From Bacillota bacterium (GTDB taxonomy: Bacteria; Bacillota; Clostridia; CAKSNL01; HGM11501): DNA of 34,122 bases. The stretch spans positions 1 to 34,122 of the forward strand of contig JAUZPY010000011.1 of assembly GCA_030705805.1 (NCBI GenBank). The letters are read 5' to 3'. The stretch's first letter is position 1, and each line of letters opens with the position of its first letter. This document shows positions 6,339 through 14,662 of this stretch, piece by piece. The notes beneath the pieces are model-generated. The model was not told the DNA's origin. It worked only from the letters and a program-made list of their open reading frames with translations, and ran no database searches. A program made the translations under genes and the position numbers.

Positions 6339-6818
6339 ATGAAAGATAATTACAAAACTAATGCAATGAGAATACTGGATAGTGCAAATATTTCTTATGA
6401 AGCTTACAGCTATGAGGGAAACGATGGCAAAATAGACGGCATTTCCGTTGCTGATAAAGTAGGGCAGCCTTATGAAAAGGTATTTAAGACCTTAGTAACT
6501 GTTGCGCCTTCAAAGTTATATTATGTTTTTGTTATTCCCGTAGACAAGGAGCTGAATTTGAAAGCAGCTGCAAAGGCGGTGGGAGAGAAGTCTGTTGAGA
6601 TGATTAAAGTAACCGACATAAATAAAGTAACAGGCTACATAAGGGGCGGCTGTTCTCCTGTCGGCATGAAAAAGGAGTATAAGACAGTCATTGATGAATC
6701 GGTACTTTTACAAGACAAATTTTTTGTAAGTGCCGGGAGAATAGGATTTCAGCTTGAAATTTCACCTTCCGAGCTTAAAAAAGCTGTAAACTATGATATT
6801 GCTCAAATTACATTATAG
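6339..6818 (+). CDS. ybaK: Cys-tRNA(Pro) deacylase, YbaK/EbsC family
   Basis: 159 residues, the normal length, ATG after a GGAG site. Hydrolyses Cys-tRNA(Pro) formed by prolyl-tRNA synthetase errors. Family marks: EKVFKTLVT, where the conserved Lys lies in the strand lining the pocket; FVIPVDKELNLKAAAKAVGEKSVEM; the glycine-rich YIRGGCSPVGMKK loop; and FVSAGRIGFQLEISPSEL near the end. The GH43 gene begins ten bases downstream, so the two share a transcript, though no functional link is evident. Confidence 0.92.
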   Translation: MKDNYKTNAMRILDSANISYEAYSYEGNDGKIDGISVADKVGQPYEKVFKTLVTVAPSKLYYVFVIPVDKELNLKAAAKAVGEKSVEMIKVTDINKVTGYIRGGCSPVGMKKEYKTVIDESVLLQDKFFVSAGRIGFQLEISPSELKKAVNYDIAQITL

Positions 6819-6828
6819 GGGGAAGATT

Positions 6829-7872
6829 ATGAATAATAGTATAAAGCCCGGAAAAATATGGCTTGATACAGAAGGAAAAAGAATTCAGGCACATGGGGGA
6901 TCAATTTTAACTGTAGACGGAAAGTTCTATTGGTACGGAGAAAATAAGGAACATACAAAGCCCGGCACTAAGATATGGCACTGGGGAATAAGGTGCTATT
7001 CTTCCGAGGATTTGTATAATTGGAAAGACGAAGGAATCATCTGTCCGCCGGATCCTGAAAATCCCGACAGTCCAATGAATCCTGAACACTCTGTGGACAG
7101 GCCTCATATTTTATATAATGAAGACAACAAACAGTACGTGATGTGGATGAAGGAAATGGAATCGGGTGGCCGTCAGTGCATGAATATAGCAGTTTCTGAC
7201 AAAATTACAGGCCCATATAAAGTAGTAAAGGCAGGTATTCACCCTCTTTCGATGAATTCAGGCGATTTTGATTTGGTCAAAGCAGAAGACGGAAAAGCAT
7301 ATATTTATTTTGAAAGAGTTCATTCAGAACTGATTTGTGCAGACTTGACTCCGGATTATATGGATGTGACCGGATATTACTCAACCCATTTTCCGGCTTC
7401 TCATCCGCCTTTTGTACGTGAAGCACCGGCGGTATTTAGAAAAAAAGACAAGCTATATATGTTTACATCAGGAACAACAGGGTATTTTCCCAATCCTTCT
7501 GAGGTTGCCGGTGCCGATACTTATCACGGGACATGGCAGGTTCTGGGAGATCCCCATATAGACGGACGCCATAATGATTCTTATTGCAGCCAGATATCTT
7601 CTGTATTTAAACATCCGTATAAAAAGGACTTGTATATAGCTCTTGCTGACCGCTGGCTGGTGGATCTTCCAAAGGATATGCCTGATATCATTGCGGCTTT
7701 TGACAGCCATTTTGATAAAGATAAAACGCCCACAATGAGTTGGAACGAAATATTATCCTTATCTAAGAATGATACATCCATTGCGGATTATGTATGGCTG
7801 CCGGTTTATTTTAAGGATGGTATGCCTGTAATAAAGTGGCATGACGAGTGGAAAATAGAGGACTTTGATTAA
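6829..7872 (+). CDS. Glycoside hydrolase family 43-like beta-propeller enzyme
   Basis: 347 residues from the ATG at 6829 behind AGGGGGA. The opening (QAHGGSILTVDGKFYWYGENK) is the usual first blade of GH43 enzymes of the exo-beta-1,3-galactanase / galactosidase-like subgroup; VDRPHILYNEDNKQYVMWM, AVSDKITGPYKVV, and SGDFDLVKAEDGKAYIYFE are further blade motifs, and REAPAVFRKKDKLYMFTSG carries the conserved Glu expected of the acid catalyst. No signal peptide, so it acts inside the cell on imported oligosaccharides. The exact substrate (beta-galactan or arabinan side chains) is not certain. It may work with the GH110-like enzyme and the SGNH esterase encoded 3-5 kb away. Confidence 0.85.
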   Translation: MNNSIKPGKIWLDTEGKRIQAHGGSILTVDGKFYWYGENKEHTKPGTKIWHWGIRCYSSEDLYNWKDEGIICPPDPENPDSPMNPEHSVDRPHILYNEDNKQYVMWMKEMESGGRQCMNIAVSDKITGPYKVVKAGIHPLSMNSGDFDLVKAEDGKAYIYFERVHSELICADLTPDYMDVTGYYSTHFPASHPPFVREAPAVFRKKDKLYMFTSGTTGYFPNPSEVAGADTYHGTWQVLGDPHIDGRHNDSYCSQISSVFKHPYKKDLYIALADRWLVDLPKDMPDIIAAFDSHFDKDKTPTMSWNEILSLSKNDTSIADYVWLPVYFKDGMPVIKWHDEWKIEDFD

Positions 7873-7890
7873 TAAAGGGACATAAATTAA

Positions 7891-7921
7891 AAATGGCAGA
7901 GAGTATCTCTCTGCCATTTTT
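7891..7921 (+). terminator. Terminator after the GH43 gene
   Basis: A 13-bp perfect stem around TAT (AAATGGCAGAGAG and its complement), followed by T's. Confidence 0.9.
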
Positions 7922-7936
7922 ATGACTTTTGGCTTT

Positions 7937-7970
7937 TGCCTGCATTTGCAGCCACCGGCAAATGCAGGCA
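7937..7970. repeat. Perfect 13-bp hairpin in intergenic DNA
   Basis: TGCCTGCATTTGC (7937-7949) and GCAAATGCAGGCA (7958-7970) pair around 8 bases. No T run follows in either direction. It lies between the GH43 terminator and the 40-base palindrome below. Confidence 0.6.
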
Positions 7971-8006
7971 GATATCTTTAAAGGCAAGTATTCTGGCAAA
8001 AGATAC

Positions 8007-8046
8007 AAAGCGTAGGCGGCTATCAATTGATAGCCGCCTACGCTTT
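8007..8046. repeat. Perfect 40-base palindrome at the end of the DUF4367 gene
   Basis: Each 20-base arm is the exact reverse complement of the other, with CAATTG at the centre and GCGTAGGCGGC in the left arm. It lies 10 bases beyond the stop of the minus-strand DUF4367 gene, where a terminator is expected, but the T tract after it is poor. It is more GC-rich than its surroundings. Confidence 0.7.
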
Positions 8047-8056
8047 ATAAAATAAA

Positions 8057-8935
8057 TTATTTAATTGATTTAGCGACTTTAAATAAGTCTTCCTTTGAAA
8101 TTTCACCACGTCCCTGAACAGCTATTGATATGTCGTCACACTCCCAGTCAATGCTTCTGCCGTCACTGATAACTGCCTTGTTGCCGTTTATTTTTGTTTC
8201 TTCAATTGTACCGTCTGTAGCGTATCCAAAGGCTGTGTTTTCATTTATGATGCGCTCATGAACAACAAACCATTTGCCAGTATCCTGATTTTTGTAATAC
8301 ACAAACAAATAATCTTTACCCATGGGAACCCCGCCGTAGAACGAAAATCCTTCCGGTAAATAGGTTGGCATTTTTGATTTAAAACTTAAATTATCATTAA
8401 TTGCTTTCTCATCGTCAATAACCGGATAGCCTTCGCCTTTTGCTTCTTTTAGTGGATCTGTGGTTTTATCGGAAAATGTTACTTTTACACTTCCGTCTTC
8501 CGTTTCTATTTTTGTTACATCTATATTTTCTCTTATAAAAGTTTCGAAATCGGTAATTTTATTCCCGTCTTTGTCGTAATACTGGGTGTCTTTTTGATAA
8601 GATGTAACAGAGTTTCCGTTTTTATCGAAGACTAACCCCACTAACTCATCGGGCAAATTTACGGCCTTACTGTCATCAACTTGTAAAAACTGATTATGAC
8701 CTGTTGAAATGCTTTTTACAATATTATCTATCAAGTTTTGTGCAAAAGCAGTTTGAGAAAAAGCAGCTACAACAGCTACGCATGCCGCAATGCCGGCTAT
8801 TTTTCCGATTTTTATTTTTCTTGTCTTCTTTATTATGTTTTTCATTTTACTGCGCTCTAAGTCCGTTAAATCTGCTATTTCATATTCGGAAAGATCCATT
8901 TTTACATCATTTAAATAATCAAATTCATTTTTCAT
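8057..8935 (-). CDS. DUF4367-type membrane partner of the ECF sigma factor
   Basis: 292 residues from the ATG at 8935, which overlaps the last 11 bases of the sigma gene and has a GGAG site. The cytoplasmic N-terminus (DYLNDVKMDLSEYEIADL...ERSKMKNIIKKTRK) is followed by one membrane helix (about 46-66, AGIAACVAVVAAFSQTAFA) and an outer part. In that part, two DKNGN/DKDGN repeats, at about 104 and 121, precede a C-terminal DUF4367 domain with LPEGFSFYGGVPMGKDYLFVYYKN. Proteins of this layout are encoded next to ECF sigma factors and presumably act as anti-sigma factors or signal receivers. I infer that role from the pairing. The upstream GTG at 8942 is too close to the site to be used. Confidence 0.8.
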   Translation of the reverse strand: MKNEFDYLNDVKMDLSEYEIADLTDLERSKMKNIIKKTRKIKIGKIAGIAACVAVVAAFSQTAFAQNLIDNIVKSISTGHNQFLQVDDSKAVNLPDELVGLVFDKNGNSVTSYQKDTQYYDKDGNKITDFETFIRENIDVTKIETEDGSVKVTFSDKTTDPLKEAKGEGYPVIDDEKAINDNLSFKSKMPTYLPEGFSFYGGVPMGKDYLFVYYKNQDTGKWFVVHERIINENTAFGYATDGTIEETKINGNKAVISDGRSIDWECDDISIAVQGRGEISKEDLFKVAKSIK

Positions 8936-9464
8936 AAAAATCACTCCTTTGAAGGTTTTGACTTAATTTTTTTCTACCTCTTGATAATCTGTTAAAGAAA
9001 TAATCAGGACTTTTGTTTTCTTTTTTTGCTATCTCATTAATCTTTTCGCCAAGTATGTAATGTTTATAGAAAAGCTCTCTGTCTTTTGGCTCTAAGCAGT
9101 ATAGAATGCTTTGAATTTCACTTTCTAAAACATTATTAAAGTCATCCTTATCATACGGAATATTTTCATCTAATTCATCAAAGCGAAAATTTTCATAATT
9201 CTTTCGTTTGTAGTCTATGCATTTATATTTGCAGACTGCACCGACCCAATTATTTAATGAATTTTTGCTTTCATCATAGCTTTTCATGTTTTGCCATATT
9301 GATAGAAGAATATCGTTTATGCAATCGCTTTGGTATTCTGTAAATGCTGACATATGATATTTGACAATCGATTTTATAAGTCCTCCATACACATCAATGA
9401 ATAGTTCAAATGCCTTTTCATTATGCTTTAATATTCCTTCAACAATTTTCTTATCTCTGTCCAT
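8925..9464 (-). CDS. ECF-type RNA polymerase sigma factor
   Basis: 179 residues, ATG after GAAGGTGATT. Region 2 is visible at about 44-88 (SDCINDILLSIWQNMKSYDE...LNNWVGAVCKYKCIDYKRK), with the conserved aromatic residues that melt the -10, and region 4 at about 123-170 (LEPKDRELFYKHYILGEKINEIAKKEN...NRLSRGRKKLSQ), a helix-turn-helix for the -35. No region 1 or 3, as in ECF sigma factors. It overlaps the DUF4367 gene so the two products are made together. Its targets, including any autoregulated promoter, cannot be told from sequence alone. Confidence 0.9.
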   Translation of the reverse strand: MDRDKKIVEGILKHNEKAFELFIDVYGGLIKSIVKYHMSAFTEYQSDCINDILLSIWQNMKSYDESKNSLNNWVGAVCKYKCIDYKRKNYENFRFDELDENIPYDKDDFNNVLESEIQSILYCLEPKDRELFYKHYILGEKINEIAKKENKSPDYFFNRLSRGRKKLSQNLQRSDFYEK

Positions 9465-9561
9465 TTAATCAATCACCTTCTTTTTATTCAAGATTGAAGC
9501 GCCTCTGTTTATTAATACGAATTATTTTAAAAAAACCTATCACTTTTTTTAAAATAATAAA

Positions 9562-9611
9562 AATAAGGACGAAAAATAAAAACTGTTCTGTTCTTAATTC
9601 GCATCCTTATT
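9562..9611 (-). terminator. Probable terminator of the GH110-like gene
   Basis: AATAAGGA and TCCTTATT pair across a 34-base loop; on the minus strand the second arm runs into a T-rich stretch (TTTTTATTATTTT). The flanking AAAACCTA / TAGGTTTT also pair. Confidence 0.5.
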
Positions 9612-9635
9612 AGGTTTTTAGTCTGAAATTTTCTG

Positions 9636-11243
9636 TTAAAATTCGATGTGGGTATTTATGCAATGCTCGGCTATGCTTTCCTTTTCACAATCCGATTGGA
9701 TGATGTTGTCCTTAAATGTAAAGCCATCAATGTCATGCACATCAAAGAGGGAGCATTTGTTGCAGTTTATGAACTTGTTGCCTATAATTCTCATATTACT
9801 ATGATAATACTTACCTTCCTGGGCAGCTTCCCTGGGAGCAACATGAACAACGGCGTCTCCCCATATGGTGTAGCAGCACTCATCAAAGGTGTTGCCTTCA
9901 ATTAAAATATCCCTTGTTGCACCTGATTCATACCAGTAACTGCCGTTGCTTTCAAGTTTTATTGCGCTTCCGGAATTACTAAAATAGTTGTTTCTAACAA
10001 TTATTTTGCCTCTGCTTGCAAGCAGCATGCCTCTTCCGACACTGTAACTGGAGTCATTGTTTTCAAAAATAACATCCGGGAAAAGACGCACATCTTCAAC
10101 AACATCACCGAGGGTGACCTTATCTGTAGATTTATCAACATAAAGTATTGTGCACTCATTATTGATTTTTTCAACGCCTGTTACGTTAAACTTTTCGTAG
10201 TCTATCAGTGATTTGTTATTTGAAACTTCAATTTGAGTACCCTCATCGTATATATCAGTGCCGAGTTGCTGATCATGCATGTATTTTACTATTAAGTGAT
10301 CTTCGCCCTTGCCGATGATTTTTGTATATATGCCGTGTATGTTAAGAGAATCGTCCATCTGGGCCTTAAAATGAGAATTCTTTATATGAATGAGACCGGA
10401 GCAATGGACAAAATGTGTTGAGTCTGCATTTAAACTCAAAAAGCCCTTTTCTTTATATGTGTTTGTCATGTTGTCGATAGTGATATTTTCACATTTCTGT
10501 CCGAGAACGCCCATGCCGATTGCCGTATATACTGTATAATTTTCAATAAATGTGTTTTTGGAATCCTTTAAGAATATTGCAGGTGCATAGCGGCGCTCTG
10601 ACCAGATAATGATTGTATTGCCGAGTTTAACGTTTACGTCTACATGTTCAAAAAGAATTTTGTTATGCTCAATCTCCTTTGCCGTCACAGGATTGTATTT
10701 GTGGCAAAGGGCAACGTTTCTTGTATCCTCGCGAAGTCTTTCTTTATCTGTGTATCGCTCGGAAAAAGAATTTGCCATTGAAGAGTAATCATCGCCTCTT
10801 GAGTAACCGAAATAAAACTTACTGCCTGCAATAAAATATGGATGATTGCCATATAAATCAAGCACAAAGCTGCCGCTTCCGACCTCGGAGACTACGCCTG
10901 AAGCTGAATATGGGTGAAGGGTTTTTATTGAGAGGTTTTTAATTGTAATATTTTCGCAGCCATCCACTACAATCGGGTTCATGACACCTTCAAATAGGAA
11001 TTCACTTCCTCCACCGTCAATTGTAAAGTCTTTCATGTCCTTTAACAAAAAGCCTATCCTCTTAAAGCCTATTTCACCGTGATTTGATGTACAGTAAACA
11101 CCCTCCATTGCCATCTCCGGATTTAATGTATACGTACCCTTATCAAATTCAAGTGATTTGATGGAATGCTTCTTGCAGTAGAGGAGAGCATTCCTTATGT
11201 TAAAGGCCGTATTTTCTGATTTACAAAATTCCTTAAATTTCAT
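9636..11243 (-). CDS. GH110-like right-handed beta-helix enzyme (alpha-1,3-galactosidase family)
   Basis: 535 residues from the ATG at 11243, 11 bases after GGGGG. Hallmarks of GH110: CTSNHGEIGFKRIGFLLKDM; FTIDGGGSEFLFEGVMNP, a pectate-lyase-like rung; many Asn-rich rungs (ENITIKNLSI, NTFIENYTVYTAIGMGVL); and CSGLIHIKNSHFKAQMDDS with LNIHGIY, where the paired Asp residues are probably catalytic. Family members remove terminal alpha-1,3-linked galactose, as in blood-group B type glycans. No signal peptide is visible, so the enzyme seems to be intracellular. Directly upstream is a broken copy of a paralogous gene, so one functional copy remains. The GH43 and SGNH genes nearby suggest breakdown of galactose-containing, acetylated glycans. 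Confidence 0.85.
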   Translation of the reverse strand: MKFKEFCKSENTAFNIRNALLYCKKHSIKSLEFDKGTYTLNPEMAMEGVYCTSNHGEIGFKRIGFLLKDMKDFTIDGGGSEFLFEGVMNPIVVDGCENITIKNLSIKTLHPYSASGVVSEVGSGSFVLDLYGNHPYFIAGSKFYFGYSRGDDYSSMANSFSERYTDKERLREDTRNVALCHKYNPVTAKEIEHNKILFEHVDVNVKLGNTIIIWSERRYAPAIFLKDSKNTFIENYTVYTAIGMGVLGQKCENITIDNMTNTYKEKGFLSLNADSTHFVHCSGLIHIKNSHFKAQMDDSLNIHGIYTKIIGKGEDHLIVKYMHDQQLGTDIYDEGTQIEVSNNKSLIDYEKFNVTGVEKINNECTILYVDKSTDKVTLGDVVEDVRLFPDVIFENNDSSYSVGRGMLLASRGKIIVRNNYFSNSGSAIKLESNGSYWYESGATRDILIEGNTFDECCYTIWGDAVVHVAPREAAQEGKYYHSNMRIIGNKFINCNKCSLFDVHDIDGFTFKDNIIQSDCEKESIAEHCINTHIEF

Positions 11244-11248
11244 GGTAA

Positions 11249-11643
11249 TTAAAACCCCCTTAAATTTAGGCATCCATATTTGTGCAGTGGTCTGCCAGGC
11301 ATATCTCTGTAAAAAGTCTTTGTCATGTTTACAGCAAAATTTTCAAGCGTAATGTTCTCACTTTCATCAACTACAAATGGATTCAGTGTGCCATCAAATA
11401 AAAATTCACTTCCGTGTCCGTCTATTGTAAAACTTTGCATTTCCTTTATGTAAAAGCCAATTTTTTTATAACCGTTTGAACCATGATTTGAAGTGCAAAG
11501 CACTCCCTGAGAGGTCATATCAGGCGTAAAAATAGGCGCCTAAATCAAATTCAAGAACATCTACGCTGTCTCTGCAGTAATTTGTGGCATTAAAAAGATT
11601 GTACGACATATTGTGAGGTCATGCAAAACGCCTTAAAATTCAT
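11249..11643 (-). pseudogene. Decayed N-terminal remnant of a GH110-like paralogue
   Basis: An ATG at 11643 with an AAGGAG site opens MNFKAFC, like the intact gene (MKFKEFC). The reading frame then shifts: another frame gives MSYNLFNATNYCRDSVDVLEFD, matching FNIRNALLYCKKHSIKSLEFD of the intact protein, and a third shift gives QGVLCTSNHGSNGYKKIGF...FTIDGHGSEFLFDGTLNP, again matching. The sequence ends at LNLRGF and lacks the remaining 400 residues. Two frameshifts and a large 3' deletion make this a pseudogene created by tandem duplication. Confidence 0.85.
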
Positions 11644-11731
11644 GAAATCAGCTCCTTGTCACAATTATAGGCCATAATATGGATAAAAGCAATAAAAAAA
11701 CAGCAGGAACATATGATTGAGCACAAAAATA

Positions 11732-11773
11732 AAAAGTAATTCATAGAATACCTAAAATTCTTTGAATTACTTT
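11732..11773 (-). terminator. Terminator of the SGNH gene
   Basis: A long inverted repeat (AAAGTAATTCA ... TGAATTACTTT with inner AGAAT/ATTCT) followed on the minus strand by TTATTTTTG. Confidence 0.7.
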
Positions 11774-11862
11774 AAATCACTAATTACTGACGTATTTACT
11801 TTTATCTGCTTTTTGCCCCAAGGCAAACTCTCTTATGGAAATATCCCTTGGCGACCTTTTTG

Positions 11863-12564
11863 TTACATTAATTCCTTTAACTCTTCCCATATGGCATCTG
11901 CAATGGCTTGCATTCCCTTATCTCCGGGATGAGCGGCAACACCGCCATGCTTAAAAAGACCTATTGCTTTCATTTCGGGATTTTCGCCAAGAAGTCCTAA
12001 ATCAATAGCTTTTCTGCCATATTCATCAGCTACGGTAATAACTGCATTGTCTACAGGTACTTTAATCCAAAAATTAGTTGTAAATATTATTTTACAGTCC
12101 GAATTTTTTTCTGTTAAAAAAGAAAGAAATTTGCGCAAAGCCTCGGTGTAATCATGTTCTTCTACAGTAGGAAGAAGAACATTTTCGCCAATACGATAAA
12201 TTATAATATCGGGAGCATAGTCCCTTGCATCAAGGTAATTGTCAAGTACATCATCTTCCCAGAAACGAGTCTCCCATTTAAAGCCCTGTGTAATGCAATA
12301 TACGGCATTAGGATGTATTTTATGTACCCTTTCCATTGTAAGATGAAGATAATCCTTTTCAGGGCAGGACGCTGCCATACCGTGATCATATGGCCAGCCG
12401 ATATCATCGTTTCTTCCATGCCTGGTTATAGAGTTGCCCACAAACATTATTTTGAGAGCGCCATCCTCTTTACTACCCCTGACTGACACATAGTCCTTTT
12501 TTTCAAGCTGATTTACTGCAGGAACAGTATTTTCTTTATCAGATACAGATTTACTTCTTTCCAT
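11863..12564 (-). CDS. SGNH/GDSL-family hydrolase (probable carbohydrate esterase)
   Basis: 233 residues, ATG right after AGGAGGTGATATC. Block I is GNSITRHG with the nucleophile Ser45; the block III Gly-x-Asn is GEN (126-128); the catalytic His lies in AAHPGDKGM (His212). The Asp usually three residues before that His is absent (Val at that place), so the enzyme may use a dyad. No signal peptide. Such proteins remove acetyl or other acyl groups from sugars. The first 30 residues are charged and not part of the fold, so translation could also begin later. It is transcribed toward the GH110-like pair but separated from it by a terminator. Confidence 0.8.
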   Translation of the reverse strand: MERSKSVSDKENTVPAVNQLEKKDYVSVRGSKEDGALKIMFVGNSITRHGRNDDIGWPYDHGMAASCPEKDYLHLTMERVHKIHPNAVYCITQGFKWETRFWEDDVLDNYLDARDYAPDIIIYRIGENVLLPTVEEHDYTEALRKFLSFLTEKNSDCKIIFTTNFWIKVPVDNAVITVADEYGRKAIDLGLLGENPEMKAIGLFKHGGVAAHPGDKGMQAIADAIWEELKELM

Positions 12565-12592
12565 GATATCACCTCCTAAAGTTTACATATTA

Positions 12593-12656
12593 ATTTAACC
12601 ACAGCAAAATAGGTTTGTCAATAATTATTGCATTTGATTCTTTTGTGTTGTATAAT
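12593..12656. promoter_or_regulatory. Back-to-back divergent promoters
   Basis: For the SGNH gene (minus): TTGACA (12616-12621), 17 bases, TTAAAT (12593-12598). For the PHP gene (plus): TTGCAT (12628-12633), 17 bases, TATAAT (12651-12656). The two -35 boxes are only six bases apart, so one bound protein could control both directions. Confidence 0.65.
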
Positions 12657-12801
12657 ATAAATTAATAAGTTAAAAAGAAAAAAGCAGCTTTGTGTGCTTT
12701 AATCTATAAGAGCATATACCCATTTAATGCGGAGAAAACAATGTACTCAATATAGTATAGTGTTCATGCAGCTTACATTTGGGATGAAAATCGGTGATTA
12801 C

Positions 12802-13488
12802 ATGAAAATTATGGACTTGCATTCTCATACATATTTCAGCAATTGTGGACGTGACGAGCCGGAAACCATAATTGATGCTGCCGCAGAAGGCGGAATAGAG
12901 CTTTTTGGTATTACAGACCACAACTACGGAATAAATGAGAGAGAAGTGGAATATTCAAGGCTTATTAACAGCATGAAAGAACCTTACGCTGACAGAATCA
13001 AACTTTTATGCGGAATCGAGATAGCTACTCTTCCTGATTATTACAATATGAAGGAAGAAGAATATAAGCTTTTTGATTTCTGCTTAATAGAAAATGTGGG
13101 ATGGGAAGGCACAATTACAAAGGACTGTTTCTTTGAATTTATGGAGAAAATTCCGATTAAAAAAGGAATAGCCCATACAGATCTTTTTGCCTATGCAGAA
13201 ACTATAGGAATGACTCCTTTTGATTTCTTTAAGAAAATGGCTGATTCCGGGATATTTTGGGAAATGAACGTTAGCTATGATTCAATACATAACTATAGAG
13301 AACATCCTTATATGCTTGAATTTTTTGAAGATCCTAAAAAGCAAGACATTATAAGAGATGCAAAGGTTGTTATAAGCGTAGGCTTTGATGGACATAGGGT
13401 GGAGGATTACCTTCCGCCTAGGATAAAAGAGTATTGCTTAAAACTGGGTGAAATGAAGCTAAAAACAGCAGATGAGCTGTTTAAATAA
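12802..13488 (+). CDS. PHP-domain phosphoesterase
   Basis: 228 residues from the ATG at 12802 (GGTGATT site); an upstream in-frame ATG at 12727 would add 25 atypical residues and lacks a site. PHP motifs: DLHSHTYFS (first His pair), GITDHNYG, CGIEIAT, IAHTDLF, and SVGFDGH near the C-terminus, together giving the metal cluster. Family members are histidinol-phosphatase-like or nucleotide phosphoesterases; which one cannot be told. It begins an operon with the secreted protein 17 bases downstream. Confidence 0.88.
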   Translation: MKIMDLHSHTYFSNCGRDEPETIIDAAAEGGIELFGITDHNYGINEREVEYSRLINSMKEPYADRIKLLCGIEIATLPDYYNMKEEEYKLFDFCLIENVGWEGTITKDCFFEFMEKIPIKKGIAHTDLFAYAETIGMTPFDFFKKMADSGIFWEMNVSYDSIHNYREHPYMLEFFEDPKKQDIIRDAKVVISVGFDGHRVEDYLPPRIKEYCLKLGEMKLKTADELFK

Positions 13489-13505
13489 ATAAGGAGAAGG
13501 AACTT

Positions 13506-14591
13506 ATGAAAAAAATTATATGTACCCTACTTGTACTGATAATGTCGTGCCCTGCTTTCTTTGTATGTGCGGCTGAAGATGCAATTAAGCTGTCCATTGA
13601 TGGGAAAAACGTTGAGTTTACCGACGCCTGTCCTATGATAGTTGACGGCAGAACTTTGGTACCAATGAGAGCTTTGGCAGAAGCTTTAGGTGCAGAGGTT
13701 AACTGGTATGAAGATTCTAAGACCATAGTGCTCGAAAAAACCGTACAGAAATTAAAGAGCATAAACTTCAGCGGAGAAAAAAGTTACGACAGTGTTGTTA
13801 TAAAAGCTATATTCACGATAGATAATCCAGTGGTATGCGTAGTAAATATGAATCCTTCCAATGAGTTTGATCCCATGACTAAATTTACGGAGGAACAGTA
13901 TAAAAGTGCCGACATTATACGTGTTGCTGTTGACTCAAATCCTACAATTTATGAATCAAGAACCTACATACCCGCAAGATATGTTGCAAACGTTCTTGGG
14001 TATAACGTGGAATGGAATGCTGATACCAAAACTGTATCATGTGCGTCTTTAGGAACGCAGGATTGTACAGTAGGTCAAAATTTTGATTTGTGGATATCAA
14101 GGTATAGTCTTATAAGCCATTTGAGTGTACAAATGTATAATTTGGCGCCCGATCTTTTTACCGATCAATACCTTCAGGATATGAGTGACTATTATTATAA
14201 TGGTCTTAAAACCGAAAACACAAAGTTTGTAAACTTTGTAAGTATGATAGCTTACAAATATATGGGCGAATATGGATATTATCCTGCTTTGACTTCCAGC
14301 ACTAATCTTTACGCCTCTGACGGGACAACTTTGCTAAACGGAAAGACAAAAGAGCAAATAGAAGCTATACTTTTGAATGACTTTAAAGTTAACGGATTTG
14401 AGAAATATATGGCTTATTTAAGAAGCCCAAGTGATTCTGATAAAGAATTAGTTGAGTACTATATGAAATCATTTGATTCCTTCAATGAATTATTTAGTAA
14501 GATTAAAGAAGCAAATGCTTCTAATACAACAGATAGTTCGAGTGCAGCAAGTAGCTCAAGTGCAACAAATAGTACAAGTACAACAAAGTAG
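13506..14591 (+). CDS. Secreted protein with split copper-amine-oxidase N-terminal domains
   Basis: 361 residues, ATG after AAGGAGAAGG. A signal peptide occupies about 1-23 (MKKIICTLLVLIMSCPAFFVCAA). Two Cu-amine-oxidase-N-like beta modules (PF07833) follow: MIVDGRTLVPMRALAEALGAEV with WYEDSKTIVL (about 45-78), and TYIPARYVANVLGYNVEW (about 157-174). The rest (about 190-335) is mainly helical and not recognised. The final 25 residues are almost all Ser, Thr, Ala and Asn, a flexible tail. In clostridia this domain occurs in many exported, cell-wall proteins and does not imply amine oxidase activity. Confidence 0.82.
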   Translation: MKKIICTLLVLIMSCPAFFVCAAEDAIKLSIDGKNVEFTDACPMIVDGRTLVPMRALAEALGAEVNWYEDSKTIVLEKTVQKLKSINFSGEKSYDSVVIKAIFTIDNPVVCVVNMNPSNEFDPMTKFTEEQYKSADIIRVAVDSNPTIYESRTYIPARYVANVLGYNVEWNADTKTVSCASLGTQDCTVGQNFDLWISRYSLISHLSVQMYNLAPDLFTDQYLQDMSDYYYNGLKTENTKFVNFVSMIAYKYMGEYGYYPALTSSTNLYASDGTTLLNGKTKEQIEAILLNDFKVNGFEKYMAYLRSPSDSDKELVEYYMKSFDSFNELFSKIKEANASNTTDSSSAASSSSATNSTSTTK

Positions 14592-14616
14592 CGTAGAGTA
14601 TCAAATTAATTAGCAT

Positions 14617-14655
14617 AAAAAAAGTCCCGGTTCAATTTTGAACCGGGACTTTTAC
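14617..14655. terminator. Bidirectional terminator
   Basis: GTCCCGGTTCA pairs with TGAACCGGGAC, with A's before and T's after, between convergent genes. Confidence 0.9.
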
Positions 14656-14662
14656 TAACATT

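Noticed and set aside
9648-9905. Plus-strand ORF of 85 residues
   Set aside because: It is fully antisense to the end of the GH110-like gene and has no protein-like features of its own.
12727-12801. Longer N-terminus of the PHP protein
   Set aside because: It has no ribosome binding site, and PHP proteins start just before the DLHSHT motif, as with the ATG at 12802.
14519-14591. Phase-variable repeat in the Ser/Thr-rich tail
   Set aside because: The repeat is degenerate at DNA level, at the very end of the gene, and slippage would have little effect.
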